From an uncultured Clostridia bacterium (GTDB lineage Bacteria > Bacillota > Clostridia > Oscillospirales > Acutalibacteraceae): 7,264 nt of DNA. The stretch lies in assembly GCA_945875045.1 (NCBI GenBank), contig CAMCIX010000075.1:1-7264 (forward strand), in the 5' to 3' direction. This document shows positions 1-5,824 of this stretch, in pieces; within the stretch, counting starts at the first letter, position 1, and each line of letters begins with the position of its first letter. Under the pieces are notes generated by a model that was not told the DNA's origin, did no database searches, and worked only from the letters and a program-made list of their open reading frames with translations. A program made the position numbers and the translations under genes.

Positions 1-39
1 TGCATATCGTCGGCAGCGTCAGATGTGTATAAGAGACAG
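1..39 (+). other. Illumina Nextera sequencing adapter (artefact)
   Basis: Bases 7-20 read TCGTCGGCAGCGTC and bases 21-39 read AGATGTGTATAAGAGACAG. Together these are the Nextera Read 1 primer site and the Tn5 mosaic end, matched without error. Bases 1-6 (TGCATA) equal the last six bases of the i5 index N506/S506 (ACTGCATA) as I recall it, which sits directly before this site in the library molecule. The stretch is therefore library DNA left untrimmed, not genome. Real sequence begins at base 40, inside pncB. Confidence 0.98.
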
Positions 40-1004
40 GTTATAAGCCGCTCGCCCACGCCGTAGCTGTCCACCTTAGCGCCCTGGAAAATCATATCAC
101 GGATTAAATACTCATCAAGCGAGTTTGAAATACAAATCTTGCAGTCGGGATAGCCCGCCTCGTCAAGCATTTTGCGGGCGCGCTTGGTGATATAGGTTAT
201 ATCGCCGCTGTCGATACGTATACCCAGCGGGCGTTTGCCTAAAGGCTTTAAAACCTCGTCAAAAACCTTTATCGCGTTGGGAATACCCGATTTCAGTACA
301 TTGTAGGTGTCCACAAGCAGCATACAGGAATCGGGATATTTTTCGGCGTAGGTCTTAAAGGCGGTGTACTCGTCGTCAAAGAGCTGAACCCAGCTGTGCG
401 CCATCGTACCCGACGCGGGGACGCCGAAATCCTTTGCGGTAAGCAGACAGGAAGTGCCCTTGCAACCGCCGATTATAGCGGCTCTCGCGCCGTAATACGC
501 CGAACCGTAGCCGTGGGCGCGCCTTGCGCCGAACTCCATAACCGGTCTCCCCTGCGCCGCGCGAACGATTCGGTTAGCCTTGGTGGCAATAAGCGACTGG
601 TGGTTGATTGTAAGCAGGAGCATTGTTTCGAGCATAAGCGCCTGCATTGCGGGTCCTCTTACCGTAACGATAGGCTCGTGCGGGAAAATAACCGTACCCT
701 CGGGCATAGCCCAAACGTCGCAGGTAAACTTAAAATTACGCAGATATTCGATAAATTCCTCGGAAAATAACTTCAGTCCCTTTAAATACTCGATATCCTC
801 GTCGGTGAATTTGAGGTCGTTCATATATTCGATAAGCTGTTCAAGCCCCGCCATAACAGCGTAACCGCCGTTGTCGGGAACACGGCGGAAAAACATATCG
901 AAATAGGTCACCGTGTCGCGCATATCGCTTGTGAAAATACCGTTCGCCATAGTAAGCTCATAAAGGTCCATTATCATTGTGAGGTTTAATTCTTTATTTT
1001 GCAT
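40..1004 (-). CDS. pncB: Nicotinate phosphoribosyltransferase, 3' end missing
   Basis: Joins nicotinate to PRPP, with ATP hydrolysis, to make nicotinate mononucleotide in the cytoplasmic Preiss-Handler route of NAD salvage. The reading frame is open from the start to the adapter junction and gives 321 complete residues. Family members run to roughly 480, so about a third is lost. Visible family motifs: LTMIMDLYELTMANG (8-22), GRPVMEFGARRAHG (152-165), GTMAHSW (199-205), DTYNVLKSGIPNAI (232-245), GIRIDSGD (261-268) and SNSLDEYLI (293-301). H203 lies where the phosphorylated histidine of the Salmonella enzyme sits. The last residues, YGVGERLIT, fit the family up to the exact point where adapter begins, so the gene is cut by the library end and not by mutation. 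I chose the ATG at 1004-1002 over 1010-1008 because it lies 9 nt from the GGAG of the ribosome binding site. It follows argS by 27 nt and is probably the last visible gene of the murI operon. Confidence 0.95.
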
Positions 1005-1013
1005 AATCATTTT

Positions 1014-1019
1014 CTCCTT
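1014..1019 (-). promoter_or_regulatory. Ribosome binding site of pncB
   Basis: AAGGAG on the minus strand. The nearer in-frame ATG (1010-1008) is only 3 nt away, too close for good initiation. The next one (1004-1002) is 9 nt from GGAG and gives the N-terminus MQNKELNLTM expected for the family. This site decides the start call. Confidence 0.75.
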
Positions 1020-1031
1020 AAAACGGAAAAA

Positions 1032-2720
1032 TTACATTTTTTCGGGCGCGTTTATCTTCATTAATGTGAGTACGTTTTTAATAACGGTCGCCGTATCGGC
1101 GCAAAGGGTAAGTCTTGCCTGCATAAGGGGCTCGTCTGCGCCCTTAACGCGGCATACCGCGTAAAATTTATGGAATTTTGTAGCAAGCTCCTCAACATAA
1201 TGGGTAATTTTTGCAGGGTCGTAGGTTTTCGCCGCAGAAATAATTTCGTCGGTAAGCGCCGCTATGTGGAGGGTAAGCTCCCTTTCCTCGGGCGCGTTTA
1301 ATAGTGCTAATTCCTCCCCTGTACACTTGCGGCGGGTTATTCCCTCCGCTTCAAGATTGCGGATTATACTGCAAATACGCGCGTAGGCGTACTGAACGTA
1401 ATAAACGGGGTTTGAGTTTGATTCCTTAACGGCTAAGTCAAGGTCAAAATCAAAGTGACTGTTAGGCTCCCGCAGATTAAAGAAGAATCTTGCCGCGTCG
1501 ATAGGCACCTCGTCAAGCAGGGTTACAAGGGTAATCGCCTTGCCCGAACGCTTAGAAGCCTTTATAACCTCGCCGTCACGCACAAGCCGCACCATCTGCA
1601 TAAGCACCGCGTCAAGCTTAGAAGCGTCAACCCCTAAAGCGGTAAGCGCCGCTTTAAGACGAGGCACGTAGCCGTGGTGATCGGCGCCCAAAATATCGAT
1701 AGCCTTATCAAACTTCCTTACCACAAGCTTATTGTAGTGGTAGGCAATATCGGGTACAACATAGGTCGGAACGCCGTTCGCGCGCACCAGCACAAAATCC
1801 TTGTCACAGCCGAAGTCGGTCGCCTTAAACCAAAGGGCGTTTTCCTGTTCGTAGGTGTGACCGCTCTGCTTTAAAAGCTCAATAATCCTCCCCGTTTCCC
1901 CGCTTTGGTGGAGGGAGCTTTCCTTAAACCATGTATCGTAATGAATACGGTATTTTGCAAGGTCGTCATGAAGCCCCTGAATATTCTTTGGAAGTGCAAA
2001 TTCAACCAAAGCCTTTCTGCGCTCCTCCTCGGATTTTTCCACATAGCTGTCGCCGTGAATTTCGGCAAACGCCCTTGCGTGATTGATAATATCCTCCCCG
2101 TGGTAGGAGTCCTCGGGCATTTCAATGCCCTCCTTATAAAGCTCTAAATAACGAAGGTCTAAGGAGAGGGCGAACTTATTAATCTGATTGCCCGCGTCGT
2201 TAATATAAAACTCCCGCTCGGTGTAATAGCCCGCCGCCTCTAAAACCGCGGCTAAGCAGTCGCCCAAAGCGCCGCCGCGGGCGTTGCCTATGTGCATAGG
2301 ACCTGTGGGATTTGCCGAAACAAACTCCACCAAAACCCGCTTACCCGCGCCGAAATCGCTTTTTCCGTAATCCGCGCCCTTTTCGTCAACGTCGGCTAAA
2401 ATATCGGCGTAATACCTGTCCGACAAAAAGAAGTTGATAAAGCCGGGTCCTGCTATCTCGCTTTTTTCAATATATGTGTCGGAAAAATCAAACTCGGAAG
2501 AAAGAATCTCGGCTATCTGTCGCGGCGACTTGTGGAAAAGCCTTGCCCAAACCATAGCGGCGTTTACCGCTAAGTCGCCGTGCTCCCTGCTTTGCGGTAC
2601 CGAAACCGAAAATTCGGTAAGCTCCGCCCTTTCAAGCTCTCCTTTTTCCATTGCCGATTTTGCGGCATTTAAAATACAAGCGTTTATTTGTTCCTTTGTT
2701 TTTGATACTATGAGTGACAT
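1032..2720 (-). CDS. argS: Arginyl-tRNA synthetase
   Basis: Charges tRNA-Arg with arginine using ATP; class Ia synthetase, cytoplasmic. At 562 residues it has normal full length. Domain order: N-terminal tRNA D-loop-binding domain (about 5-100, ending in GPGFINF at 91-97); Rossmann catalytic core with the HIGH-type signature HIGN (143-146) in SANPTGPMHIGNARGGALGD; GADHHGYVPRLKAAL (345-359), which lines the arginine/ATP pocket; KMSK-type loop reading KASKRSGKAITL (387-398); and a C-terminal DALR anticodon-binding helical domain that ends in the usual APEKM. The second KMSK residue is Ala instead of Met; this loop is known to vary in arginyl-tRNA synthetases. The start ATG abuts the stop codon of the DUF1934 gene and has AGAGGGG 8 nt upstream inside that gene, so the two are probably translationally coupled. 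Confidence 0.98.
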   Translation of the reverse strand: MSLIVSKTKEQINACILNAAKSAMEKGELERAELTEFSVSVPQSREHGDLAVNAAMVWARLFHKSPRQIAEILSSEFDFSDTYIEKSEIAGPGFINFFLSDRYYADILADVDEKGADYGKSDFGAGKRVLVEFVSANPTGPMHIGNARGGALGDCLAAVLEAAGYYTEREFYINDAGNQINKFALSLDLRYLELYKEGIEMPEDSYHGEDIINHARAFAEIHGDSYVEKSEEERRKALVEFALPKNIQGLHDDLAKYRIHYDTWFKESSLHQSGETGRIIELLKQSGHTYEQENALWFKATDFGCDKDFVLVRANGVPTYVVPDIAYHYNKLVVRKFDKAIDILGADHHGYVPRLKAALTALGVDASKLDAVLMQMVRLVRDGEVIKASKRSGKAITLVTLLDEVPIDAARFFFNLREPNSHFDFDLDLAVKESNSNPVYYVQYAYARICSIIRNLEAEGITRRKCTGEELALLNAPEERELTLHIAALTDEIISAAKTYDPAKITHYVEELATKFHKFYAVCRVKGADEPLMQARLTLCADTATVIKNVLTLMKINAPEKM

Positions 2721-3134
2721 TTATTTTACCCCTCTAACCGAAATTTTAACCGTATTACGGCTGACAAGCTTTAAATTTGAATCTATGGTATATTTCATTG
2801 AAATATCGCCGCCGTCCGCCGTTAAGTTTGTTTTTACACTCTCGCCCGATATACCGATAAGCAGTTCTCCTACGTCCGTATTATAGGCGCAGACGCTCCG
2901 CTTTCCCTCCTCGACTACAAGTCGGCTTTCAACCGCGCCGGTACGCTGCATAATAACCGAGCTGTCGGGCTTTACATATATAGAGGTTTTAACCTTTCCC
3001 ATTCCGAGCATTTCGGTTTCGTCGTAGGTTAAGAAATAGCTCCCGTTTTTCACTCCGAACCGTCCGTCGGTCATAAGCTCGATGTTTTCATCTCCGTCCG
3101 AGCCTTTTATACTTATAATAACATCCTTCATCAT
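2721..3134 (-). CDS. DUF1934 (YwiB-like) beta-barrel protein
   Basis: A 137-residue protein of the DUF1934 family, whose Bacillus subtilis member YwiB is encoded directly before argS. No biochemical function is established to my knowledge; the family has a calycin/lipocalin-like beta-barrel fold. Family-like segments are IELMTDGRFGVKNGSYFLTY (18-37) followed by DETEMLGMGKVKTSIYV (38-54), IMQRTGAVESRLVVEEGKRS (61-80) and the C-terminal strands DISMKYTIDSNLKLVSRNTV (110-129). No signal peptide or membrane segment is seen. Its first ATG overlaps the murI stop (ATGA, 4 bp), and a second ATG follows at once (3131-3129), so either could start. Only a weak AGGTGG lies upstream, 13 nt from the first ATG, which suggests that translation depends on ribosomes finishing murI. 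It abuts argS with no spacer. Confidence 0.92.
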   Translation of the reverse strand: MMKDVIISIKGSDGDENIELMTDGRFGVKNGSYFLTYDETEMLGMGKVKTSIYVKPDSSVIMQRTGAVESRLVVEEGKRSVCAYNTDVGELLIGISGESVKTNLTADGGDISMKYTIDSNLKLVSRNTVKISVRGVK

Positions 3135-3949
3135 AAATCGTTCAAATCCACCTGTTCTACCCTACCGTCGTCTAATTCCTCGCCCAAGAGGACAGAGGCA
3201 AGGCTTTTAAAAGAATCGGGCTTATCGCTTACATAAAACTTATGCTTTCCTTTATTTTCGCCGCTGTTTTGCAGTCCCGCGGTTTCGATATAGTCGGCTA
3301 CCGCCTTTGATACTGCAACGCCGGGATTAATAAGCCTTACGCCGTCGCCCGCAACCCTGCTTATTGCCCTTTCAAGGACGGGATAATGGGTACAGCCGAG
3401 TATAAGGGTATCACAGCCCGCCTCAATTACGGGGGCGAGATACCGCCTAACCGTCTCGGTCACCACTATATCGTCTTCAGAGCACCAGCCCTCCTCGACA
3501 AGCGGTACAAAAAGCGGACAGCTTGCGGCGGTAACCTCTGCTTTCGGCATAAGCTTTAGTATTTCCCTTTTATGACTGCCGCTCGAAACCGTCGCGGGAG
3601 TACCGATAACGCCTATTTTTCCGTTTTTGGTCGCACTTACCGCAGATAAAGCCGCGTGGGTCACCATTTCAAAAAACGGAACCGGAAGAGCCCTCGCGCT
3701 GTCCGCCGCGACCGAAGAAACCGTGCCGCAGGCGGCGATTATAAGCTTAACGCCGTGGCTTAACAAAAAGCGTTCGTCCTCGGCGGCGTATTTTTTAATT
3801 GTTTCGCGGCTTCGCGTTCCGTAGGGAACGCGGCCGGTATCGCCGAAATAGACAATATCCTCATTAGGCATCTGCTTTATAAGCTCTCTTACTACCGTAA
3901 GTCCGCCGAGTCCCGAGTCAAACACGCCTATTGCACGACCGTCCGTCAT
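3131..3949 (-). CDS. murI: Glutamate racemase
   Basis: Interconverts L- and D-glutamate without a cofactor and so supplies D-Glu for peptidoglycan precursors; cytoplasmic. At 272 residues it has normal length. Motifs: DSGLGGLTV (11-19), GDTGRVPYGTRS (36-47), the first catalytic cysteine C74 in AACGTVSS (72-79), and the second, C186, in GCTHYPVL (185-192) with H188. Both cysteines of the two-base mechanism are present. The usual CNT triad around the first cysteine is CGT here: Asn, which normally contacts the substrate carboxylate/amino group, is Gly75. The HPG/EPG motif after strand 4 is also altered (FFEMVTHAAL, 92-101). These may be clade features. The start ATG has AAGGGG 8 nt upstream. 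It is the first gene of the minus-strand operon, behind a recognisable promoter at 3981-4009, and its stop overlaps the next gene. Confidence 0.94.
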   Translation of the reverse strand: MTDGRAIGVFDSGLGGLTVVRELIKQMPNEDIVYFGDTGRVPYGTRSRETIKKYAAEDERFLLSHGVKLIIAACGTVSSVAADSARALPVPFFEMVTHAALSAVSATKNGKIGVIGTPATVSSGSHKREILKLMPKAEVTAASCPLFVPLVEEGWCSEDDIVVTETVRRYLAPVIEAGCDTLILGCTHYPVLERAISRVAGDGVRLINPGVAVSKAVADYIETAGLQNSGENKGKHKFYVSDKPDSFKSLASVLLGEELDDGRVEQVDLNDL

Positions 3950-3980
3950 GCAATCAACCCCTTAAACTTTAATTCATTTT

Positions 3981-4009
3981 ATAATACCACATTTTTGCGT
4001 TATTCGCAA
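3981..4009 (-). promoter_or_regulatory. Sigma-A-type promoter of the murI operon
   Basis: Read on the minus strand: -35 TTGCGA (4009-4004), a 17-nt spacer and -10 TATTAT (3986-3981), preceded by TGG, which forms an extended -10. Transcription would begin near 3974, giving a leader of about 25 nt before the murI ATG. Spacing is ideal and the -10 good; the -35 matches consensus at only part of its bases. The call is by eye and untested. Confidence 0.65.
3995..4009. repeat. Small palindrome over the murI -35 and spacer
   Basis: TTGCG, a 5-nt centre (TTATT), then CGCAA: perfect 5-bp arms. It covers the -35 hexamer and the upstream half of the spacer of the murI promoter, a place where a bound repressor would block RNA polymerase. 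No known regulator motif is recognised, and arms this short can occur by chance. Confidence 0.35.
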
Positions 4010-4034
4010 CCTAAAAATGAAAACTGTTAAAATT

Positions 4035-4052
4035 TTAGCGTTAAAATGCTAA
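4035..4052. repeat. Imperfect palindrome upstream of the mntP promoter
   Basis: TTAGCGTTAAAATGCTAA: perfect 5-bp outer arms (TTAGC/GCTAA) around a largely self-complementary centre. It lies 16 bp upstream of the mntP -35 and about 26 bp upstream of the murI -35. The TTAG...CTAA outline recalls DtxR-family operators, to which manganese regulators such as MntR belong, but it does not match an MntR box that I know. It could be an operator or activator site, or chance in AT-rich DNA. Confidence 0.3.
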
Positions 4053-4068
4053 TTTCAAGCATAACAGC

Positions 4069-4097
4069 TTGACCCGCGCAGTATAATATGGTAAAAT
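4069..4097 (+). promoter_or_regulatory. Sigma-A-type promoter of mntP
   Basis: -35 TTGACC (4069-4074, five of six consensus bases), a 17-nt spacer and -10 TAAAAT (4092-4097, five of six), with TGG directly before the -10 as an extended element. Transcription would begin near 4104, leaving a leader of about 27 nt. That is too short for the yybP-ykoY manganese riboswitch that controls mntP in many bacteria, so any metal control would have to act at the DNA level. Confidence 0.8.
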
Positions 4098-4120
4098 TTG
4101 AAAAGCTTATTTCAGATTTC

Positions 4121-4125
4121 GGAGG
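4121..4125 (+). promoter_or_regulatory. Ribosome binding site of mntP
   Basis: GGAGG followed 5 nt later by ATG at 4131. It fixes the start of mntP and excludes the in-frame upstream TTG at 4098, which has no ribosome binding site and lies before the predicted transcription start. Confidence 0.85.
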
Positions 4126-4130
4126 ACACT

Positions 4131-4700
4131 ATGGGTATAACTGAGTTGTTTTTTATTGCGCTCGGACTTTCAATGGACGCGTTCGCGGTATCGGTATGCA
4201 AGGGACTTTCCACACAGTGGTTAAAGCCGCGCCATTACATAGCTGTCGGTCTCTGGTTCGGGGGCTTTCAGGCGCTTATGCCCTTTATAGGCTACCTTTT
4301 AGGCTCCTCCTTTGAAGGCTACATTACCGAATACGACCATTGGATTGCCTTCGTCTTGCTTGCCTTTATAGGCGGAAATATGCTAAAAGAAGGCTTATCT
4401 AAGGAGACAGATTCGGTCAATTCCTCGTTCAGCGCGGCTACAATGGCGGTGCTTGCGGTTGCGACAAGCATTGACGCGCTTGCGGTCGGCATCACCTTTG
4501 CGCTGTTACCCAACGTTAATATCGCCGCGGCGGTAGGCTTTATCGGGGTTATAACCTTTGCTCTTTCCTGCGTAGGACTAAAGATAGGAAATGTTTTCGG
4601 TACAAAATATAAAAGCAAGGCGGAAATAGCAGGCGGTGTGATTCTGATTCTTATAGGCTTAAAGATATTGCTTGAGCATTTGGGAGTAATAAGCTTTTAA
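4131..4700 (+). CDS. mntP: Manganese efflux pump MntP
   Basis: Inner-membrane exporter of Mn2+ that protects against manganese excess (MntP/DUF204 family). It has 189 residues, close to the 188 of the E. coli protein. Six hydrophobic segments can be seen at about 4-22, 36-58, 69-85, 103-125, 131-154 and 165-185, arranged as two related halves. Each half carries the family's acidic signature: [14 protein letters not shown] (12-25, D16) and [12 protein letters not shown] (113-124, D115). [20 protein letters not shown] (70-89) closely resembles the E. coli segment. The start rests on the GGAGG at 4121-4125. It is a single-gene transcript: its own promoter lies at 4069-4097, it is divergent from murI, and a palindromic terminator-like element follows. 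No riboswitch is visible in the short leader. Confidence 0.96.
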   Translation: MGITELFFIALGLSMDAFAVSVCKGLSTQWLKPRHYIAVGLWFGGFQALMPFIGYLLGSSFEGYITEYDHWIAFVLLAFIGGNMLKEGLSKETDSVNSSFSAATMAVLAVATSIDALAVGITFALLPNVNIAAAVGFIGVITFALSCVGLKIGNVFGTKYKSKAEIAGGVILILIGLKILLEHLGVISF

Positions 4701-4734
4701 TATAAATTCGTAATTAATTATTCTAGGTTAATAA

Positions 4735-4807
4735 CGGCCGGTCGAGGACGCCCATCGCTACGGTGGATTAATTCAACCTTGTAGGGGCAGGCGTCCTCGA
4801 CTGTCCG
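4735..4807. repeat. 73-bp palindromic intergenic repeat element
   Basis: The arms at 4735-4752 and 4790-4807 are inverted copies. The inner 12 bp are perfect (GTCGAGGACGCC / GGCGTCCTCGAC). The outer 6 bp (CGGCCG / TGTCCG) pair with one G-U wobble and one mismatch. Between them are 37 bp, including the GTAGGGGC motif at 4781-4788. The element is much more GC-rich than the AT-rich DNA around it. Its build suggests a dispersed MITE/REP-like repeat. I recall similar GTAGGGGC-containing palindromes between genes of gut clostridia, but copy number cannot be judged from a single copy. No transposase gene is present. Confidence 0.75.
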
Positions 4808-4816
4808 TATATTTTT
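4785..4816 (+). terminator. Probable Rho-independent terminator of mntP
   Basis: GGGCAG (4785-4790) pairs with CTGTCC (4801-4806) with one G-U pair, enclosing a 10-nt loop, and TTTTT follows at 4812-4816. Alternatively the full 18-bp arms of the surrounding palindrome form one long stem before the same T run. Either fold would end mntP transcription before it runs into the convergent reductase gene. On the minus strand no T run follows the stem, so ending of the opposite operon here is less certain. Confidence 0.55.
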
Positions 4817-4819
4817 CCT

Positions 4820-5809
4820 TTAAATCGAATATTTATCAATCTCGTCAAGCTCTTCCCTTGTGAACGAGGTGTTATTTACCGCCCTTATATTGTCGAGTAT
4901 CTGGGAGGGCTTTGAAGCACCTATCAGCACGGAGGTCACCGCGCCGTCCTTCAGTACCCACGCAAGCGCCATTTCGGCTAAGGTTTGTCCTCTGCTTTCA
5001 GCTATTTTTGAAAGGGCTTTTACCTGAGCCAACCTTTCCTCGGTAACAGCTGACGAGGTTAAAAATCTGCCGTCGGTTTTAATTCGGCTGTCCTCGGGAA
5101 TACCCTTTAAATAGCGGTCGGTTAGCATACCCTGCGCCAAAGGACTGAAAGCGATTATGCCCTTTTTAAGCTCTGCGGCGGTTTCCTTAAGCCCGTTATG
5201 CTCTATTGTGCGGTCGAAAATCGAATAGCGGTTCTGATTTATAATGAACGGACAATGTAGCTCCTTTAATATTTCGGCAGCCTTTTTTAGCCTTTCGCCG
5301 TCATAGTTTGAAAGTCCGACATAAAGGGCTTTTCCGCTGTTTACGGCAGAGGCAAGTGCTCCCATAGTCTCCTCAAGGGGAGTTTCGGGGTCGGGGCGGT
5401 GGTGGTAGAAAATATCAACATAGTCAAGCCCCATACGCCTAAGGCTTTGGTCAAGGCTTGAAAGCAGATACTTACGGCTTCCCCAATCTCCATAGGGTCC
5501 GTCCCACATTGTATAGCCCGCCTTTGTGCTGATAATCAGCTCGTCGCGGTAAGAACGTAGCTCCTCCCGCATAATTTTTCCGAAATTCTTTTCGGCGCTC
5601 CCTGCCTCGGGACCGTAGTTGTTGGCAAGGTCAAAGTGGGTTATGCCGTTATCAAAGGCGGTAAAGCACAGCGCCTTCATATTATCGTACCTCGCGGTGT
5701 CTCCGAAATTGTGCCAAAGCCCCAGCGATACTGCGGGAAGCTTTAAACCGCTCGCCCCGCAACGGTTATATACCGCGTTTTCATATCTTTTTTCATTTGC
5801 AGAATACAT
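4820..5809 (-). CDS. Aldo/keto reductase, YghZ (L-glyceraldehyde 3-phosphate reductase) type
   Basis: NADPH-dependent carbonyl reductase of the AKR14/YghZ group. The E. coli enzyme (yghZ, also called gpr) reduces L-glyceraldehyde 3-phosphate and methylglyoxal. At 329 residues it is slightly shorter than E. coli YghZ (346), lacking only its C-terminal tail. Long stretches match that protein closely: LPAVSLGLWHNFG (24-36), ITHFDLANNYGPEAGSAEKN (56-75), RDELIISTKAGY (88-99) and SRKYLLSSLDQSLRRMGLDY (111-130). The AKR tetrad is complete: D60, Y65, K96 and H137. The coenzyme-binding tail is seen in SVLIGASKPSQILDNI (293-308). The ATG is preceded by AGGGTGG. It begins 15 nt after the binding-protein gene and so is co-transcribed with the sensor kinase and lipoprotein. 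The true substrate may be another sugar-derived aldehyde. The symbol gpr is avoided because it also names the spore germination protease. Confidence 0.93.
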   Translation of the reverse strand: MYSANEKRYENAVYNRCGASGLKLPAVSLGLWHNFGDTARYDNMKALCFTAFDNGITHFDLANNYGPEAGSAEKNFGKIMREELRSYRDELIISTKAGYTMWDGPYGDWGSRKYLLSSLDQSLRRMGLDYVDIFYHHRPDPETPLEETMGALASAVNSGKALYVGLSNYDGERLKKAAEILKELHCPFIINQNRYSIFDRTIEHNGLKETAAELKKGIIAFSPLAQGMLTDRYLKGIPEDSRIKTDGRFLTSSAVTEERLAQVKALSKIAESRGQTLAEMALAWVLKDGAVTSVLIGASKPSQILDNIRAVNNTSFTREELDEIDKYSI

Positions 5810-5824
5810 AAAAATTCCACCCTT

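Noticed and set aside
1..39. Natural Tn5-like mosaic end or mobile-element boundary
   Set aside because: The mosaic end is joined to the synthetic Nextera primer site and index bases, which do not occur in nature.
396..864. Plus-strand open frames of 124 and 94 codons
   Set aside because: They lie antisense to pncB, whose minus-strand protein is well conserved throughout; their translations resemble no family and lack ribosome sites.
1871..2147. Open frames of about 80 codons on both strands inside argS
   Set aside because: They are shadows of the intact argS coding sequence in other frames, with no domain or initiation signal.
2434..2886. 150-codon plus-strand open frame across the argS/DUF1934 junction
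   Set aside because: It is antisense to two conserved genes, low in complexity (Ser-rich as expected from reverse reading), and has no ribosome binding site.
4082..4087. Perfect TATAAT as the -10 of the mntP promoter
   Set aside because: It is only 7 nt from TTGACC and has no -35-like sequence 16-18 nt upstream. TAAAAT at 4092-4097 has the 17-nt spacing and a TGn extension.
4098..4130. Upstream TTG start that would add 11 residues to MntP
   Set aside because: It has no ribosome binding site and lies before the predicted transcription start near 4104; GGAGG at 4121-4125 points to the ATG at 4131, which also gives the family N-terminus.
4098..4130. yybP-ykoY manganese riboswitch before mntP
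   Set aside because: The leader after the promoter is about 27 nt, far too short for the four-way-junction fold, and no such motif appears upstream either.
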